From assembly GCA_023431725.1 (NCBI GenBank), contig JAEYVN010000009.1, forward strand, positions 1 to 6,140: a stretch of DNA of 6,140 nucleotides. The letters are read 5' to 3'. The stretch is from Pseudomonadota bacterium. Lineage in GTDB: Bacteria; Pseudomonadota; Alphaproteobacteria; Rhizobiales; Xanthobacteraceae. This document shows, piece by piece, positions 1-5,694 of this stretch. How positions within the stretch are numbered: the first letter of the stretch is position 1; each line of letters starts with the position of its first letter. A model generated the notes under the pieces. That model saw only the letters and a list, made by a program, of their open reading frames with translations. It was not told where the DNA came from and did no database searches. Made by a program: the position numbers and the translations under genes.

Positions 1-443
1 GGCTCGGCAAGGGCAGCCTCTACAATCTGTTTCCACGCGGCAAGGAACAGATGGCTGAGGAGGTGCTCAGTTCGATCGATGCCTGGTTCGAGCGCAATGT
101 GTTCGCGCCATTGCGTGACGATAAAAGCGGCGAGGGCATCGCCCATATGTTCGAGGCGACCGATCGCTATTTCGAATCGGGTGGCCGCGTGTGCCTTGTC
201 GGCGTGTTCGCGCTGGGCGGGGCCCGCGACCTCTTCGGCAAGAAACTGAGCGGTTATTTCATTGCCTGGCAGGACGCACTGGCGGCGGCGCTGCGCCGGC
301 AGGGCATGACAGCGGCGCAGGCGAAAGACCGGGCGGAGCATGTCGTGCTCGGCATTCAGGGAGCATTGGTTCTGGCCCATGCTCAGGCCGATACAAAGGT
401 ATTTCTACGAGCATTGAAGCGACTGCGGGCCGGATTGCCGTGA
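1..443 (+). CDS. TetR-family transcriptional regulator, 5'-truncated by window edge
   Basis: The reading frame is open from the window edge (first full codon at 3) to TGA at 441-443, so the N-terminal part lies outside the window. The visible protein begins with GKGSLYNLFPRGKE, the end of a TetR helix-turn-helix (recognition helix followed by the Y-x-x-F-x-x-K element). About 125 residues of helical ligand-binding domain follow. The segment CLVGVFALG about 40 residues after the HTH resembles the C-terminal domain of LmrA/YxaF-type TetR repressors, which usually control efflux or detoxification genes. That subfamily placement is from memory of the motif and is tentative. An internal ATG at 51 is not the true start because the HTH precedes it. 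The next gene starts 43 bases downstream in the same direction. Its target cannot be judged from this window. Confidence 0.88.
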   Translation, partial: LGKGSLYNLFPRGKEQMAEEVLSSIDAWFERNVFAPLRDDKSGEGIAHMFEATDRYFESGGRVCLVGVFALGGARDLFGKKLSGYFIAWQDALAAALRRQGMTAAQAKDRAEHVVLGIQGALVLAHAQADTKVFLRALKRLRAGLP

Positions 444-463
444 CAGCCATCGACGCGGCACAG

Positions 464-488
464 CGACGCATGTTAATGCCCTTCACAT
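464..488. promoter_or_regulatory. Candidate degenerate operator at the TetR (WHG) start codon
   Basis: Aligned without gaps to the perfect palindrome at 1171-1195, this 25-base segment matches at 16 positions. The matches include ATGTTA in the left half (469-475 region) and TTCACAT at the right end (482-488), at the same spacing. It overlaps the ATG at 487. A possible -10 element (TGTTAA, 471-476) lies inside it. If real, it would let the downstream TetR protein repress its own gene. The left arm is poorly conserved, so this is inference. Confidence 0.35.
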
Positions 489-1125
489 GAGATGGAAGCG
501 CGATGGCGGCGACGGCGAGCGGGGCTATCACCACGGCAACCTGAAGGAAGCCCTGGTGCGGGCGGCGCTCGATCTGATTGCCGAGAAAGGACCGGCCGGG
601 TTCACATTCGCCGATGCGGCGCGCTGGGCCGGCGTCAGTCCGGCTGCGCCCTATCGCCACTATCGTGATCGCGACGAATTGCTGGCCGATGTCGCGCGGC
701 GCGGCTTCGAGCAGTTCGAGCAGCGGCTGGTGCAGGCCTGGAACGAGGGCAAGCCGGACCCGCGGACCGCATTCGAACGGCTCGGAAAGGCCTATCTCGC
801 CTTTGCGCGATCAGAGCCAGCCTTCTACTCGGCGATGTTCGAAGCCGGGGTGCCGGCCGATGCCAGCCCCGAATTGCGCGCCGCCGGTGATCGGGCCTTC
901 GCCGTCGTGCGTCACGCCTGCGAGGCGCTCGCGGCATTGTTACCGCAGGGCAAACGGCCGCCGGCGCTGATGATGGCCCTGCATATCTGGTCCTTTTCCC
1001 ACGGCATCGCCTCGTTGTTCGCCCGTGGCGACGGCGCAAAAAGACCCTTGCCGATGACCGCCGAGGACCTGTTGGAAGCCGGGGTGCTTGTCTATCTCTC
1101 TGGCCTCGGCCTGCAGGGAAATTGA
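487..1125 (+). CDS. TetR/AcrR-family regulator with WHG-type C-terminal domain
   Basis: This is a complete 212-residue protein of normal TetR length. Residues 12-20 contain RGYHHGNLK, the characteristic N-terminal arm of WHG-domain TetR proteins. The HTH spans roughly 37-66 (FTFADAARWAGVSPAAPYRHY, then the DRDELL helix). The C-terminal part carries the diagnostic W-x-x-x-H-G set (W168, H172, G173 in HIWSFSHG). The protein should act as a cytoplasmic homodimeric DNA-binding repressor released by a small ligand, which is unknown. The ATG at 487 is chosen because the RGYHHGNL arm starts only 11 codons later. There is no Shine-Dalgarno sequence before it, so a near-leaderless message is possible. 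A strong palindrome 45 bases downstream of its stop, at the DUF2852 promoter, is the obvious candidate binding site, and a weaker copy covers its own start. No terminator is visible after the gene. Confidence 0.93.
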   Translation: MRWKRDGGDGERGYHHGNLKEALVRAALDLIAEKGPAGFTFADAARWAGVSPAAPYRHYRDRDELLADVARRGFEQFEQRLVQAWNEGKPDPRTAFERLGKAYLAFARSEPAFYSAMFEAGVPADASPELRAAGDRAFAVVRHACEALAALLPQGKRPPALMMALHIWSFSHGIASLFARGDGAKRPLPMTAEDLLEAGVLVYLSGLGLQGN

Positions 1126-1146
1126 AGTTCCACTGTCGGCCGCTTC

Positions 1147-1175
1147 TTGACACCGAATAGGGGCGAAGCTATGTG
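1147..1175 (+). promoter_or_regulatory. Probable sigma-70 type promoter of the DUF2852 gene
   Basis: A consensus -35 hexamer TTGACA (1147-1152) is followed after 17 bases by TATGTG (1170-1175), an acceptable alphaproteobacterial -10. Transcription would start near 1181-1183, about 30 bases before the ATG. The -10 and start site lie inside the palindrome at 1171-1195, so a bound dimer would block polymerase. Confidence 0.6.
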
Positions 1176-1195
1176 AATGTTATTAACATTCACAT
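1171..1195. promoter_or_regulatory. Perfect 25-bp palindrome, probable TetR-type operator
   Basis: The left arm ATGTGAATGTTA (1171-1182), a single central T (1183) and the right arm (1184-1195) form an exact inverted repeat with no mismatch over 12 bp. Such long, AT-rich odd-centred palindromes next to a TetR gene are typical dimer operators. It sits on the -10 and start-site region of the DUF2852 promoter. The base composition (about 24% GC) stands out from the GC-rich surroundings. It lacks a T-tract and is not a terminator. Assignment to the adjacent WHG-type TetR protein is inferred from proximity. Confidence 0.75.
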
Positions 1196-1213
1196 CTAGG
1201 CCATGAGGATGCG

Positions 1214-1660
1214 ATGACTCTCACGGACAAGATCGACCAATACGGCCGGCCAGCCTGGATCGCCGCGACGGTTCTCGGCTTCATTGTTTGGTGGCCGATC
1301 GGTCTCACCCTGCTGGCCTTCTCACTATGGAGCGGACGGATGGGATGCGGTCGGTACGGCATGGAACGCTGGCAAGCCAAAATGAATCGTATGCAGGAGA
1401 AGATGGACCGCATGCGTGAACGCGGACAGGGCTTCGGCTCCGGTTTTGGCGGTGGTTTCTGGTCGCCTCCGTCGTCTGGCAACAAGGCGTTCGACGACTA
1501 TCGCGAAGAGACGCTGCGTCGGCTCGAGGAAGAGCAGCGCGAATTCCAGGACTTCCTGGCGCGTCTGCGCGAAGCCAAGGACAAGGCCGAGTTCGACCAG
1601 TTCATGGCCGACCGCCGCAGCCGCGGCAACACGCAGCCGCCTGCGCCGCAAGGCCAGTAA
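1214..1660 (+). CDS. DUF2852 family one-helix membrane protein
   Basis: The protein has 148 residues. A hydrophobic segment at about 14-39 (IAATVLGFIVWWPIGLTLLA) follows a short polar N-terminus. A basic, Met-rich amphipathic stretch (50-70), a Gly/Phe-rich spacer (71-90) and a charged helical or coiled-coil region (about 91-132, rich in E, R and K) come next, then a Pro/Gln tail. This layout matches the DUF2852 family, which I know from alphaproteobacteria and which has no assigned function. The ATG at 1214 is preceded by GAGG (1205-1208), a rather short spacing. The gene has its own promoter and operator and a strong terminator, so it is probably a single-gene unit under repression by the upstream TetR regulator. 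The last codons and the TAA are duplicated in frame just downstream (1665-1677). Confidence 0.85.
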   Translation: MTLTDKIDQYGRPAWIAATVLGFIVWWPIGLTLLAFSLWSGRMGCGRYGMERWQAKMNRMQEKMDRMRERGQGFGSGFGGGFWSPPSSGNKAFDDYREETLRRLEEEQREFQDFLARLREAKDKAEFDQFMADRRSRGNTQPPAPQGQ

Positions 1661-1677
1661 CGCGAAGGCCAGTAACG
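1650..1677 (+). repeat. 13-bp tandem duplication spanning the DUF2852 stop codon
   Basis: AAGGCCAGTAACG occurs at 1650-1662 and again at 1665-1677, a period of 15 bases (five codons). The TAA stop is therefore repeated in the same frame at 1673-1675. It looks like a small slippage duplication. Confidence 0.8.
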
Positions 1678-1706
1678 GTTCTTGCGATCAATCTGAGTTC
1701 AGCGTA

Positions 1707-1741
1707 CCGCCCGTCGCGATTTCGCGGCGGGCGGATTTTTT
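1707..1741 (+). terminator. Intrinsic terminator of the DUF2852 gene
   Basis: CCGCCCGTCGCG (1707-1718) pairs with CGCGGCGGGCGG (1723-1734) over 12 bp with one G-U pair, around an ATTT loop. A run of six T follows (1736-1741). It serves the plus-strand gene. The T run touches the stop codon of the convergent minus-strand gene. On the minus strand the hairpin has no T tract, so its use in that direction is doubtful. Confidence 0.9.
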
Positions 1742-2456
1742 ATGGCACCGCCGGCTTTGCCCCGTCAGGGGTGACGCGTTGGTCGGCGTTGAGAAACAGT
1801 CCGAGATCAATCGCGGTCTTGATGATGACCAGCACGATCAACGAAGCCCCGGCGCCGGCGAGGACGGCGATGACGCCGCCGAAAATGAGCGCCAACTGCA
1901 TGACGATGATGCGGGCATAAAACCCGAAAAGCGGTCCGCTGATGGGAAAGGCTGTCTCGCTGTCCGAGACGGCGGGCGCGGGCTGCGGCGACCATCCGGG
2001 CAGCCATTTCGGTTCAAGGATCGTCGCCAGCACCACCAAGCCCCGCACGAGGAACAGCACCAGCAGCGGTAGCCAGAGATCCTGCCCAATCACGATCAGC
2101 CGAAAGAAGTCGACGATGCCGTGAATACGGCTCGCCCAGCCACCGGCAAACAGATCCCACAGGATCATGAAATGCACCCCCATGAAGATCCCGGCATGGA
2201 GGAGCAGGAACGCGATCATGCCGATCCGTGACTTTCCCTTGCCGAGCGGACCCATCGCCTTTTCCGGGGAAATCGCAACCGCCACCATGGTCCAGAAGCC
2301 AAGGATCGCTGTCTCCATCCAGTAGAGGAGGAGAAGCAGGAAGGCGTCCCAGTGCCAGAACAGGATGCCGGCGATCGGCACGGCATTGGCGGCAATCAGG
2401 ATCAGCGTCGACGGCTCGCTCAGTCGCAGAAGGACAGATTTCATTTCGGCGATCAT
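1740..2456 (-). CDS. DUF6498-like multi-pass membrane protein, second of a tandem pair
   Basis: This 238-residue hydrophobic protein has about six predicted membrane segments (roughly 15-33, 37-61, 79-101, 127-147, 183-200 and 202-221). Signature motifs are N-x-VP-x-x-G with W-x-WD-x-F-x-x-x-x-LYW-x-ET (residues 24-49), GVHF in the third segment (93-96) and Y-x-RI-x-VMQ (180-187) followed by IIKTAIDLGL (211-220). I recognise these as DUF6498-like. The family has no assigned function. The same motifs occur at matching positions in the upstream neighbour, so the two are paralogues. The start overlaps the neighbour's stop in an ATGA (2453-2456), which implies translational coupling. An in-frame ATG at 2444 is an alternative start, and neither has a strong Shine-Dalgarno sequence. 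The gene converges on DUF2852, and its stop abuts that gene's terminator. Confidence 0.85.
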   Translation of the reverse strand: MIAEMKSVLLRLSEPSTLILIAANAVPIAGILFWHWDAFLLLLLYWMETAILGFWTMVAVAISPEKAMGPLGKGKSRIGMIAFLLLHAGIFMGVHFMILWDLFAGGWASRIHGIVDFFRLIVIGQDLWLPLLVLFLVRGLVVLATILEPKWLPGWSPQPAPAVSDSETAFPISGPLFGFYARIIVMQLALIFGGVIAVLAGAGASLIVLVIIKTAIDLGLFLNADQRVTPDGAKPAVP

Positions 2457-3184
2457 TGTTTTTTCGAGTCGGTCGTCACTTTCGTGCCGCCGTTTGAAAA
2501 CGTGACCGGCATCGATGCGCCGCCGCCTTTGCTGTTCAGATCAAATAGCGTTTTCAGCACGATGACGATCAGCAGCGGCGCCTTGATGCCATAGCTCTGC
2601 GCGAACATGGCACCGGCGATGATCGCCGCCTGCATCACCAGAATCCGTTTGTATAGATCGGCGATAATGCCCCCGGTCAGATCGACGGCGTCGCCCGGTT
2701 CTGGCTGCTGCGGTACGAAACGCTGCGGGTTCAGACTACGAAAGACGTTCTCGACGATGACAGGACGGGGCGTCGCCGTGACGAAGGCCACAAGTCCCGC
2801 GATGAAAGCGAGAAACAGCACCGCCCAGACGCCGGCATTGCCAAAATAGGTGGTGACGAAGCTGATGGGGCCGCGGACCTCGCTCGGCCAGTCGCGGAAG
2901 AACAGTGCGCACAGGAAGAACAGGTGCACGAACACGAAGCCGCCGGCATTGGACGCAAAAAATGTGGTCATGGTCCGGTTGGTGCCGCGCTGTTCGCGGC
3001 CATTGATGGTGATCGTGCCGAGATATTGCGGCGGCAGGGTCGCAATGCGCGCCAGCGCCCAGCCCCCGATAATGACCGTCTCCGCCCAGTAGAGAATCAG
3101 CACCTGAAAAGGGTCCCAGCCCCAGGACCAGACGCCGATCAGCGGCACCAGATTCGCTGCCAGCGTGATGAAGGTCGCAATCAA
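2453..3184 (-). CDS. DUF6498-like multi-pass membrane protein, first of a tandem pair
   Basis: The protein has 243 residues and about six hydrophobic segments (roughly 4-20, 25-46, 78-97, 115-137, 181-197 and 200-216). The N-terminal signature N-x-VP-x-x-G then W-x-WD-x-F-x-x-x-x-LYW-x-ET (11-36) matches the downstream paralogue. So do VH in the third segment (86-87), YKRILVMQ (178-185) and IVLKTLFDL (208-216). A soluble loop (about 50-75) and a Gly/Thr-rich polar tail (218-243) differ from the paralogue. The start is a TTG (3182-3184). It is chosen because an AGGGGGA Shine-Dalgarno sequence lies six bases before it and the conserved N-terminal segment begins straight after. No in-frame ATG precedes the first membrane segment. 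The role is unknown. The gene is divergent from tolQ, and nothing ties it functionally to Tol-Pal beyond adjacency. Confidence 0.87.
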   Translation of the reverse strand: MIATFITLAANLVPLIGVWSWGWDPFQVLILYWAETVIIGGWALARIATLPPQYLGTITINGREQRGTNRTMTTFFASNAGGFVFVHLFFLCALFFRDWPSEVRGPISFVTTYFGNAGVWAVLFLAFIAGLVAFVTATPRPVIVENVFRSLNPQRFVPQQPEPGDAVDLTGGIIADLYKRILVMQAAIIAGAMFAQSYGIKAPLLIVIVLKTLFDLNSKGGGASMPVTFSNGGTKVTTDSKKQ

Positions 3185-3212
3185 TGTGATTCCCCCTGAA
3201 AATGCTCACATT
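3183..3212 (-). repeat. Inverted repeat flanking the Shine-Dalgarno of the first DUF6498-like gene
   Basis: AATGTGA (3183-3189) and its exact complement TCACATT (3206-3212) are separated by 16 bases. In the minus-strand message one arm covers the first two bases of the TTG start codon and the loop holds the Shine-Dalgarno sequence. It could be a weak translational control hairpin or a protein site, or chance. Confidence 0.4.
3191..3197 (-). promoter_or_regulatory. Strong Shine-Dalgarno sequence fixing a TTG start
   Basis: On the minus strand AGGGGGA (3197 down to 3191) precedes the TTG at 3184 by six bases. It decides the start of the first DUF6498-like gene. It lies in the loop of a possible 7-bp hairpin (3183-3189 pairing with 3206-3212). 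Confidence 0.75.
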
Positions 3213-3518
3213 TTGGTCGCGAACGGGCGCTACCGCGTTCGTGCAAAACCCTCGCAGGATCGTAACCCTTCCTTAACCACAATGGGCGCTGGTTAGTCCG
3301 GTGAAGGCTTAGCTTGCGCCCTAGTTTGGCCAAGTTTCACGGGGATTTCGTCGGTATGCCGGGGTGGGTAAACGGCGTGATCTTCGTGACAATCGGGAAT
3401 GATCAACGCGCCCGTCCGGCGCTCCATCTTCCCCGTTTGGTCAGGCATGGCGCGCAAAATAGTCGATCCGATGTGAGCGAGACGACGTGCGGAACGTAAT
3501 TCCGATGAGGGTAGATCT
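3213..3518. other. Intergenic region between divergent DUF6498-like and tol operons
   Basis: These 306 bases contain no convincing gene. Short open frames on both strands lack Shine-Dalgarno sequences and recognisable motifs. The region must carry the outward promoters of both operons. Visible elements are three TAACC boxes (3263-3267, 3274-3278 and, inverted, 3291-3295), the second within TTAACCACA. A weak promoter-like pair for tolQ is TTGGTC (3437-3442), 17 bases, TAGTCG (3460-3465). No hairpin with a T tract is present. No ybgC gene is found before tolQ, where many proteobacteria have one. Confidence 0.6.
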
Positions 3519-4232
3519 ATGAATCCAGCCGACGTGGCGCAGTCGGCCCTGCCGGTGACCGCCGATCTTTCGATCTTCGGCCTGTTCCTGCAGGCGCACT
3601 GGGTCGTCAAACTGGTGATGATCGGCCTCCTGGCCTGCTCTGTCTGGGTCTGGGCGATCGCCATCGACAAACTGCTGCTGTTCAACCGCACCAAGCGGGC
3701 CATGGACCGTTTCGAGCAGGCGTTCTGGTCCGGCCAGTCGCTGGAGGAGCTTTATCGCTCGCTGTCGGCCCGGCCGACCCATTCGATGGCAGCGCTTTTT
3801 GTCGCGGCGATGCGGGAATGGAAGCGCAGCTTCGAGGGCCATGCCAAGTCATTCACCGGTCTGCAGACCCGCATCGACAAGGTGATGGATGTCACCATCA
3901 CCCGCGAGATCGACCGCCTGGAACGTCGCCTGCTGGTACTGGCCACCGTCGGTTCCGCCGGCCCCTTCGTGGGCCTGTTCGGCACCGTCTGGGGCATCAT
4001 GAACAGCTTCCAGTCGATCGCCGCCTCGAAGAACACCTCGCTGGCGGTGGTGGCGCCCGGTATCGCCGAGGCGCTGTTCGCAACAGCAATTGGCCTCGTT
4101 GCCGCCATCCCGGCGACGATTTTCTATAACAAGTTCGTGGCCGAGGTGAACAAACAGGCCCATCGCCTGGAGGGGTTTGCCGACGAGTTTTCCGCAATCC
4201 TGTCGCGTCAGATCGACGAACGTGGGACGTGA
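3519..4232 (+). CDS. tolQ: TolQ, inner-membrane proton channel subunit of Tol-Pal
   Basis: TolQ and TolR form the ion-driven motor that uses the proton-motive force to energise TolA for outer-membrane maintenance and constriction at division. The 237-residue protein has the MotA/TolQ/ExbB layout. A first membrane helix lies at about 29-50, a large cytoplasmic loop at about 51-136, and two further helices at about 137-160 and 172-203. The family hallmark GLFGTVWGIM is at 152-161. The channel threonines expected in TolQ are T156 (in GTVWG) and T189 (in ATAIGLVAAIPA). Length is close to the usual 230 residues. The ATG at 3519 has a GAGGG Shine-Dalgarno sequence (3507-3511) seven bases upstream. 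tolR follows after 17 bases, so this is the first gene of a tol operon. Confidence 0.97.
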   Translation: MNPADVAQSALPVTADLSIFGLFLQAHWVVKLVMIGLLACSVWVWAIAIDKLLLFNRTKRAMDRFEQAFWSGQSLEELYRSLSARPTHSMAALFVAAMREWKRSFEGHAKSFTGLQTRIDKVMDVTITREIDRLERRLLVLATVGSAGPFVGLFGTVWGIMNSFQSIAASKNTSLAVVAPGIAEALFATAIGLVAAIPATIFYNKFVAEVNKQAHRLEGFADEFSAILSRQIDERGT

Positions 4233-4249
4233 CGGGAGGATAGCGCACG

Positions 4250-4702
4250 ATGGGAATGGGTGGCGGCGGCAGCGCGGGGGTCGGGGGACGGCGGCGGCAT
4301 AACCGCAAGCCGGTCATGGCCGAAATCAACGTCACCCCGATGGTCGACGTGATGTTGGTGCTGCTGATCATCTTCATGGTGTCGGCGCCACTCCTGACCG
4401 TGGGCGTGCAGATCGATCTGCCGCAGACGCAGGCCAAGAGCATTGATCAGGACCAGGAACCGCTGACCGTTTCGGTGAACACCAAGGGCGAAGTCTACTT
4501 GATGAACACCGAAATCAATGTCGACGAGTTGGTGCCGAAACTGAAGGTGATCACCGATGCGCGCGGCGGCACCGAAGAGCGGATATTCGTGCGAGGCGAC
4601 AAGGGCGTGAATTACGGTACGGTGATGAAGGTGATGGGGCGGCTTTCGGCGGCGGGTTTCCGGCGCGTGGCGCTCGTCACCGAAGTCGAGCAGGGGACTT
4701 GA
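4250..4702 (+). CDS. tolR: TolR, ExbD/TolR-family motor subunit of Tol-Pal
   Basis: TolR is a single-pass protein whose helix sits in the TolQ pore and whose periplasmic domain dimerises and is thought to bind the cell wall. The 150-residue sequence starts with a Gly-rich and basic cytoplasmic tail (1-20). INVTPMVDVMLVLLIIFMV (26-44) follows, in which D33 is the conserved protonatable aspartate. The periplasmic ExbD-like domain runs from about 55 to 146, including RGDKGVNYGTVMKVM (115-129) and the GFRRVALVTE strand (136-145). The length is typical. The ATG at 4250 has GGGAGGA (4234-4240) nine bases upstream. A second ATG at 4256 would also be possible. It lies 17 bases after tolQ and 13 bases before tolA. 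Confidence 0.97.
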   Translation: MGMGGGGSAGVGGRRRHNRKPVMAEINVTPMVDVMLVLLIIFMVSAPLLTVGVQIDLPQTQAKSIDQDQEPLTVSVNTKGEVYLMNTEINVDELVPKLKVITDARGGTEERIFVRGDKGVNYGTVMKVMGRLSAAGFRRVALVTEVEQGT

Positions 4703-4715
4703 AGATCGTCAGGGG
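4701..4715 (+). promoter_or_regulatory. Unusual ribosome binding region of tolA
   Basis: The purine-rich AGGGG (4711-4715) touches the tolA ATG and is too close to act as a normal Shine-Dalgarno sequence. GAAGA (4701-4705), overlapping the tolR stop, is ten bases away and more plausible. Initiation by ribosomes finishing tolR is likely. Confidence 0.4.
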
Positions 4716-5660
4716 ATGAGGACGGGTCTCACCATATCGAGCGTGGCACATGCCACCGCATTGTTGTGGGCGGTGCTGACCTTCAGCGCCAATCCGCTGC
4801 AATCGGCGCCGTCCGATTCGGTGCCGGTCGATATCATCTCGAGCACTGAATTCACGCAGATGACGCAAGGCTCCAAGACCGCGAAGAAGCAGGAGACGCC
4901 CAAGCCGCTGGTCGAAAAGCAAGGCGAGAAAAAGCCGACGCCCGAGCCGGTCCAGAAGGTCACCGAGAAGAAGGAAATCGAGGCGACCAAGAGCGAGCCG
5001 ACGCCGCCCGTCGAGCAGCCCGAGAACAAGCCCGAGCCCAAGAAGACAGAACCGCCGAAACCTCAACCGAAGGCGGAAGCCAAGCCTGAGCCGAAGAAGC
5101 CCGAGCCGAAAGTCGATCCGATTGCCGAAGCCCTGAAGAAGGACGACAGCAAGAAGAAGGACGAACAGAAGCAGGCCGAAGCGAAGCCCGTGCCGACGCC
5201 ACCGAAGAAGCCCGAGCCGCCGAAACCGCAGCCGAAATTCGATCCCTCGAAGATTTCCGCCTTGCTCGACAAGCGCGATCCGCAGCGTCAGGCCGCGACC
5301 GGCGAGACCATCAACCGCACGGCCTCGCTCGGTACCCCGACCGGCAGTGCCGCGACATTGTCGCAGAGTGACATTGATGCGCTGCGGGCGCAGATTCAGG
5401 CATGCTGGAATCCACCGCCCGGTGCGCTGGAAGCGCGCGAACTGGTGGTCGATGTGCGGTTGCAGCTAAATCGCGATGGCAGCGTCTCGACCGAGCCGCA
5501 GGTCATGAATCGCGGCAATCATCCGCAATTCCAGGTCGCAGCCGAAGCGGCGCGCCGTGCCATCAAGCGCTGTGCACCGTACAAGATGCCGGTTGCGAAA
5601 TACGACCTCTGGTCTGATGTCGAAGTGCGTTTCGATCCGCGCGAGATGTATCGAGGCTGA
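4716..5660 (+). CDS. tolA: TolA, energy-transducing periplasm-spanning protein of Tol-Pal
   Basis: TolA couples the TolQR motor to TolB and Pal. The 314-residue protein has three parts. An N-terminal membrane helix (about 5-26) carries the S8-x3-H12 pair, equivalent in spacing to the Ser/His motif of the E. coli TolA helix that contacts TolQ. A long low-complexity linker (about 50-178), rich in Lys, Glu and Pro, follows. The C-terminal TonB/TolA domain (about 215-314) contains [18 protein letters not shown], then [11 protein letters not shown] and a terminal [10 protein letters not shown]230 and C286 could form a disulfide as in E. coli TolA domain 3. The linker is Pro-rich, unlike the Ala-rich helical linker of E. 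coli. The start is placed by the membrane helix. AGGGG abuts the ATG directly, and a better spaced GAAGA lies at 4701-4705. Confidence 0.95.
   Translation: MRTGLTISSVAHATALLWAVLTFSANPLQSAPSDSVPVDIISSTEFTQMTQGSKTAKKQETPKPLVEKQGEKKPTPEPVQKVTEKKEIEATKSEPTPPVEQPENKPEPKKTEPPKPQPKAEAKPEPKKPEPKVDPIAEALKKDDSKKKDEQKQAEAKPVPTPPKKPEPPKPQPKFDPSKISALLDKRDPQRQAATGETINRTASLGTPTGSAATLSQSDIDALRAQIQACWNPPPGALEARELVVDVRLQLNRDGSVSTEPQVMNRGNHPQFQVAAEAARRAIKRCAPYKMPVAKYDLWSDVEVRFDPREMYRG
4878..5245 (+). repeat. Low-complexity Pro-Lys-Glu coding repeats in the TolA linker
   Basis: Units such as [14 protein letters not shown] and KKPEP recur. EPPKPQPK appears twice (residues 112-119 and 167-174). The DNA is correspondingly rich in repeats of AAGCCCGAGCCG type. 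It encodes an extended, probably polyproline-like linker that can span the periplasm. Confidence 0.7.
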
Positions 5661-5681
5661 TCCGTTTCACAATTTCACCAG

Positions 5682-5691
5682 TGAATATTCA
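5682..5691. repeat. 10-bp perfect palindrome in the tolA-tolB gap
   Basis: TGAATATTCA is its own reverse complement and lies four bases before the tolB ATG. It overlaps a TTCAC/GTGAA inverted repeat (5674-5685). The 34-base gap is AT-rich compared with the genes and has no clear Shine-Dalgarno sequence. Confidence 0.45.
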
Positions 5692-5694
5692 TCG

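Noticed and set aside
601..607. Another TTCACAT copy inside the TetR coding sequence
   Set aside because: No matching second arm; explained by the codons of the HTH region.
635..1153. 172-residue minus-strand open frame over the WHG-type TetR gene
   Set aside because: Very Arg/Pro-rich translation typical of the antisense of GC-rich coding DNA; the plus strand encodes a clear TetR protein.
1203..1217. Four-codon upstream frame (M-R-M-R-stop) overlapping the DUF2852 start by ATGA
   Set aside because: It has no ribosome binding site of its own and arises because the Shine-Dalgarno sequence is embedded in ATGAGGATG. Likely incidental.
1707..1734. Use of the terminator hairpin by the minus-strand DUF6498-like genes
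   Set aside because: On the minus strand the stem is not followed by a T run, so bidirectional termination is not supported.
2736..3209. 157-residue minus-strand open frame with an ATG overlapping the first DUF6498-like gene
   Set aside because: Its product is His/Arg-rich and lacks membrane segments, while the overlapping TTG-started frame matches its paralogue throughout.
3314..3499. 61-residue plus-strand open frame in the gap before tolQ
   Set aside because: No Shine-Dalgarno sequence, no recognisable motif or membrane segment, and it ends just before tolQ. Probably chance.
4677..5066. Minus-strand open frame opposite tolA with a Leu/Gly/Arg-rich product
   Set aside because: Its composition is the mirror of the repetitive TolA linker codons, so it is a shadow.
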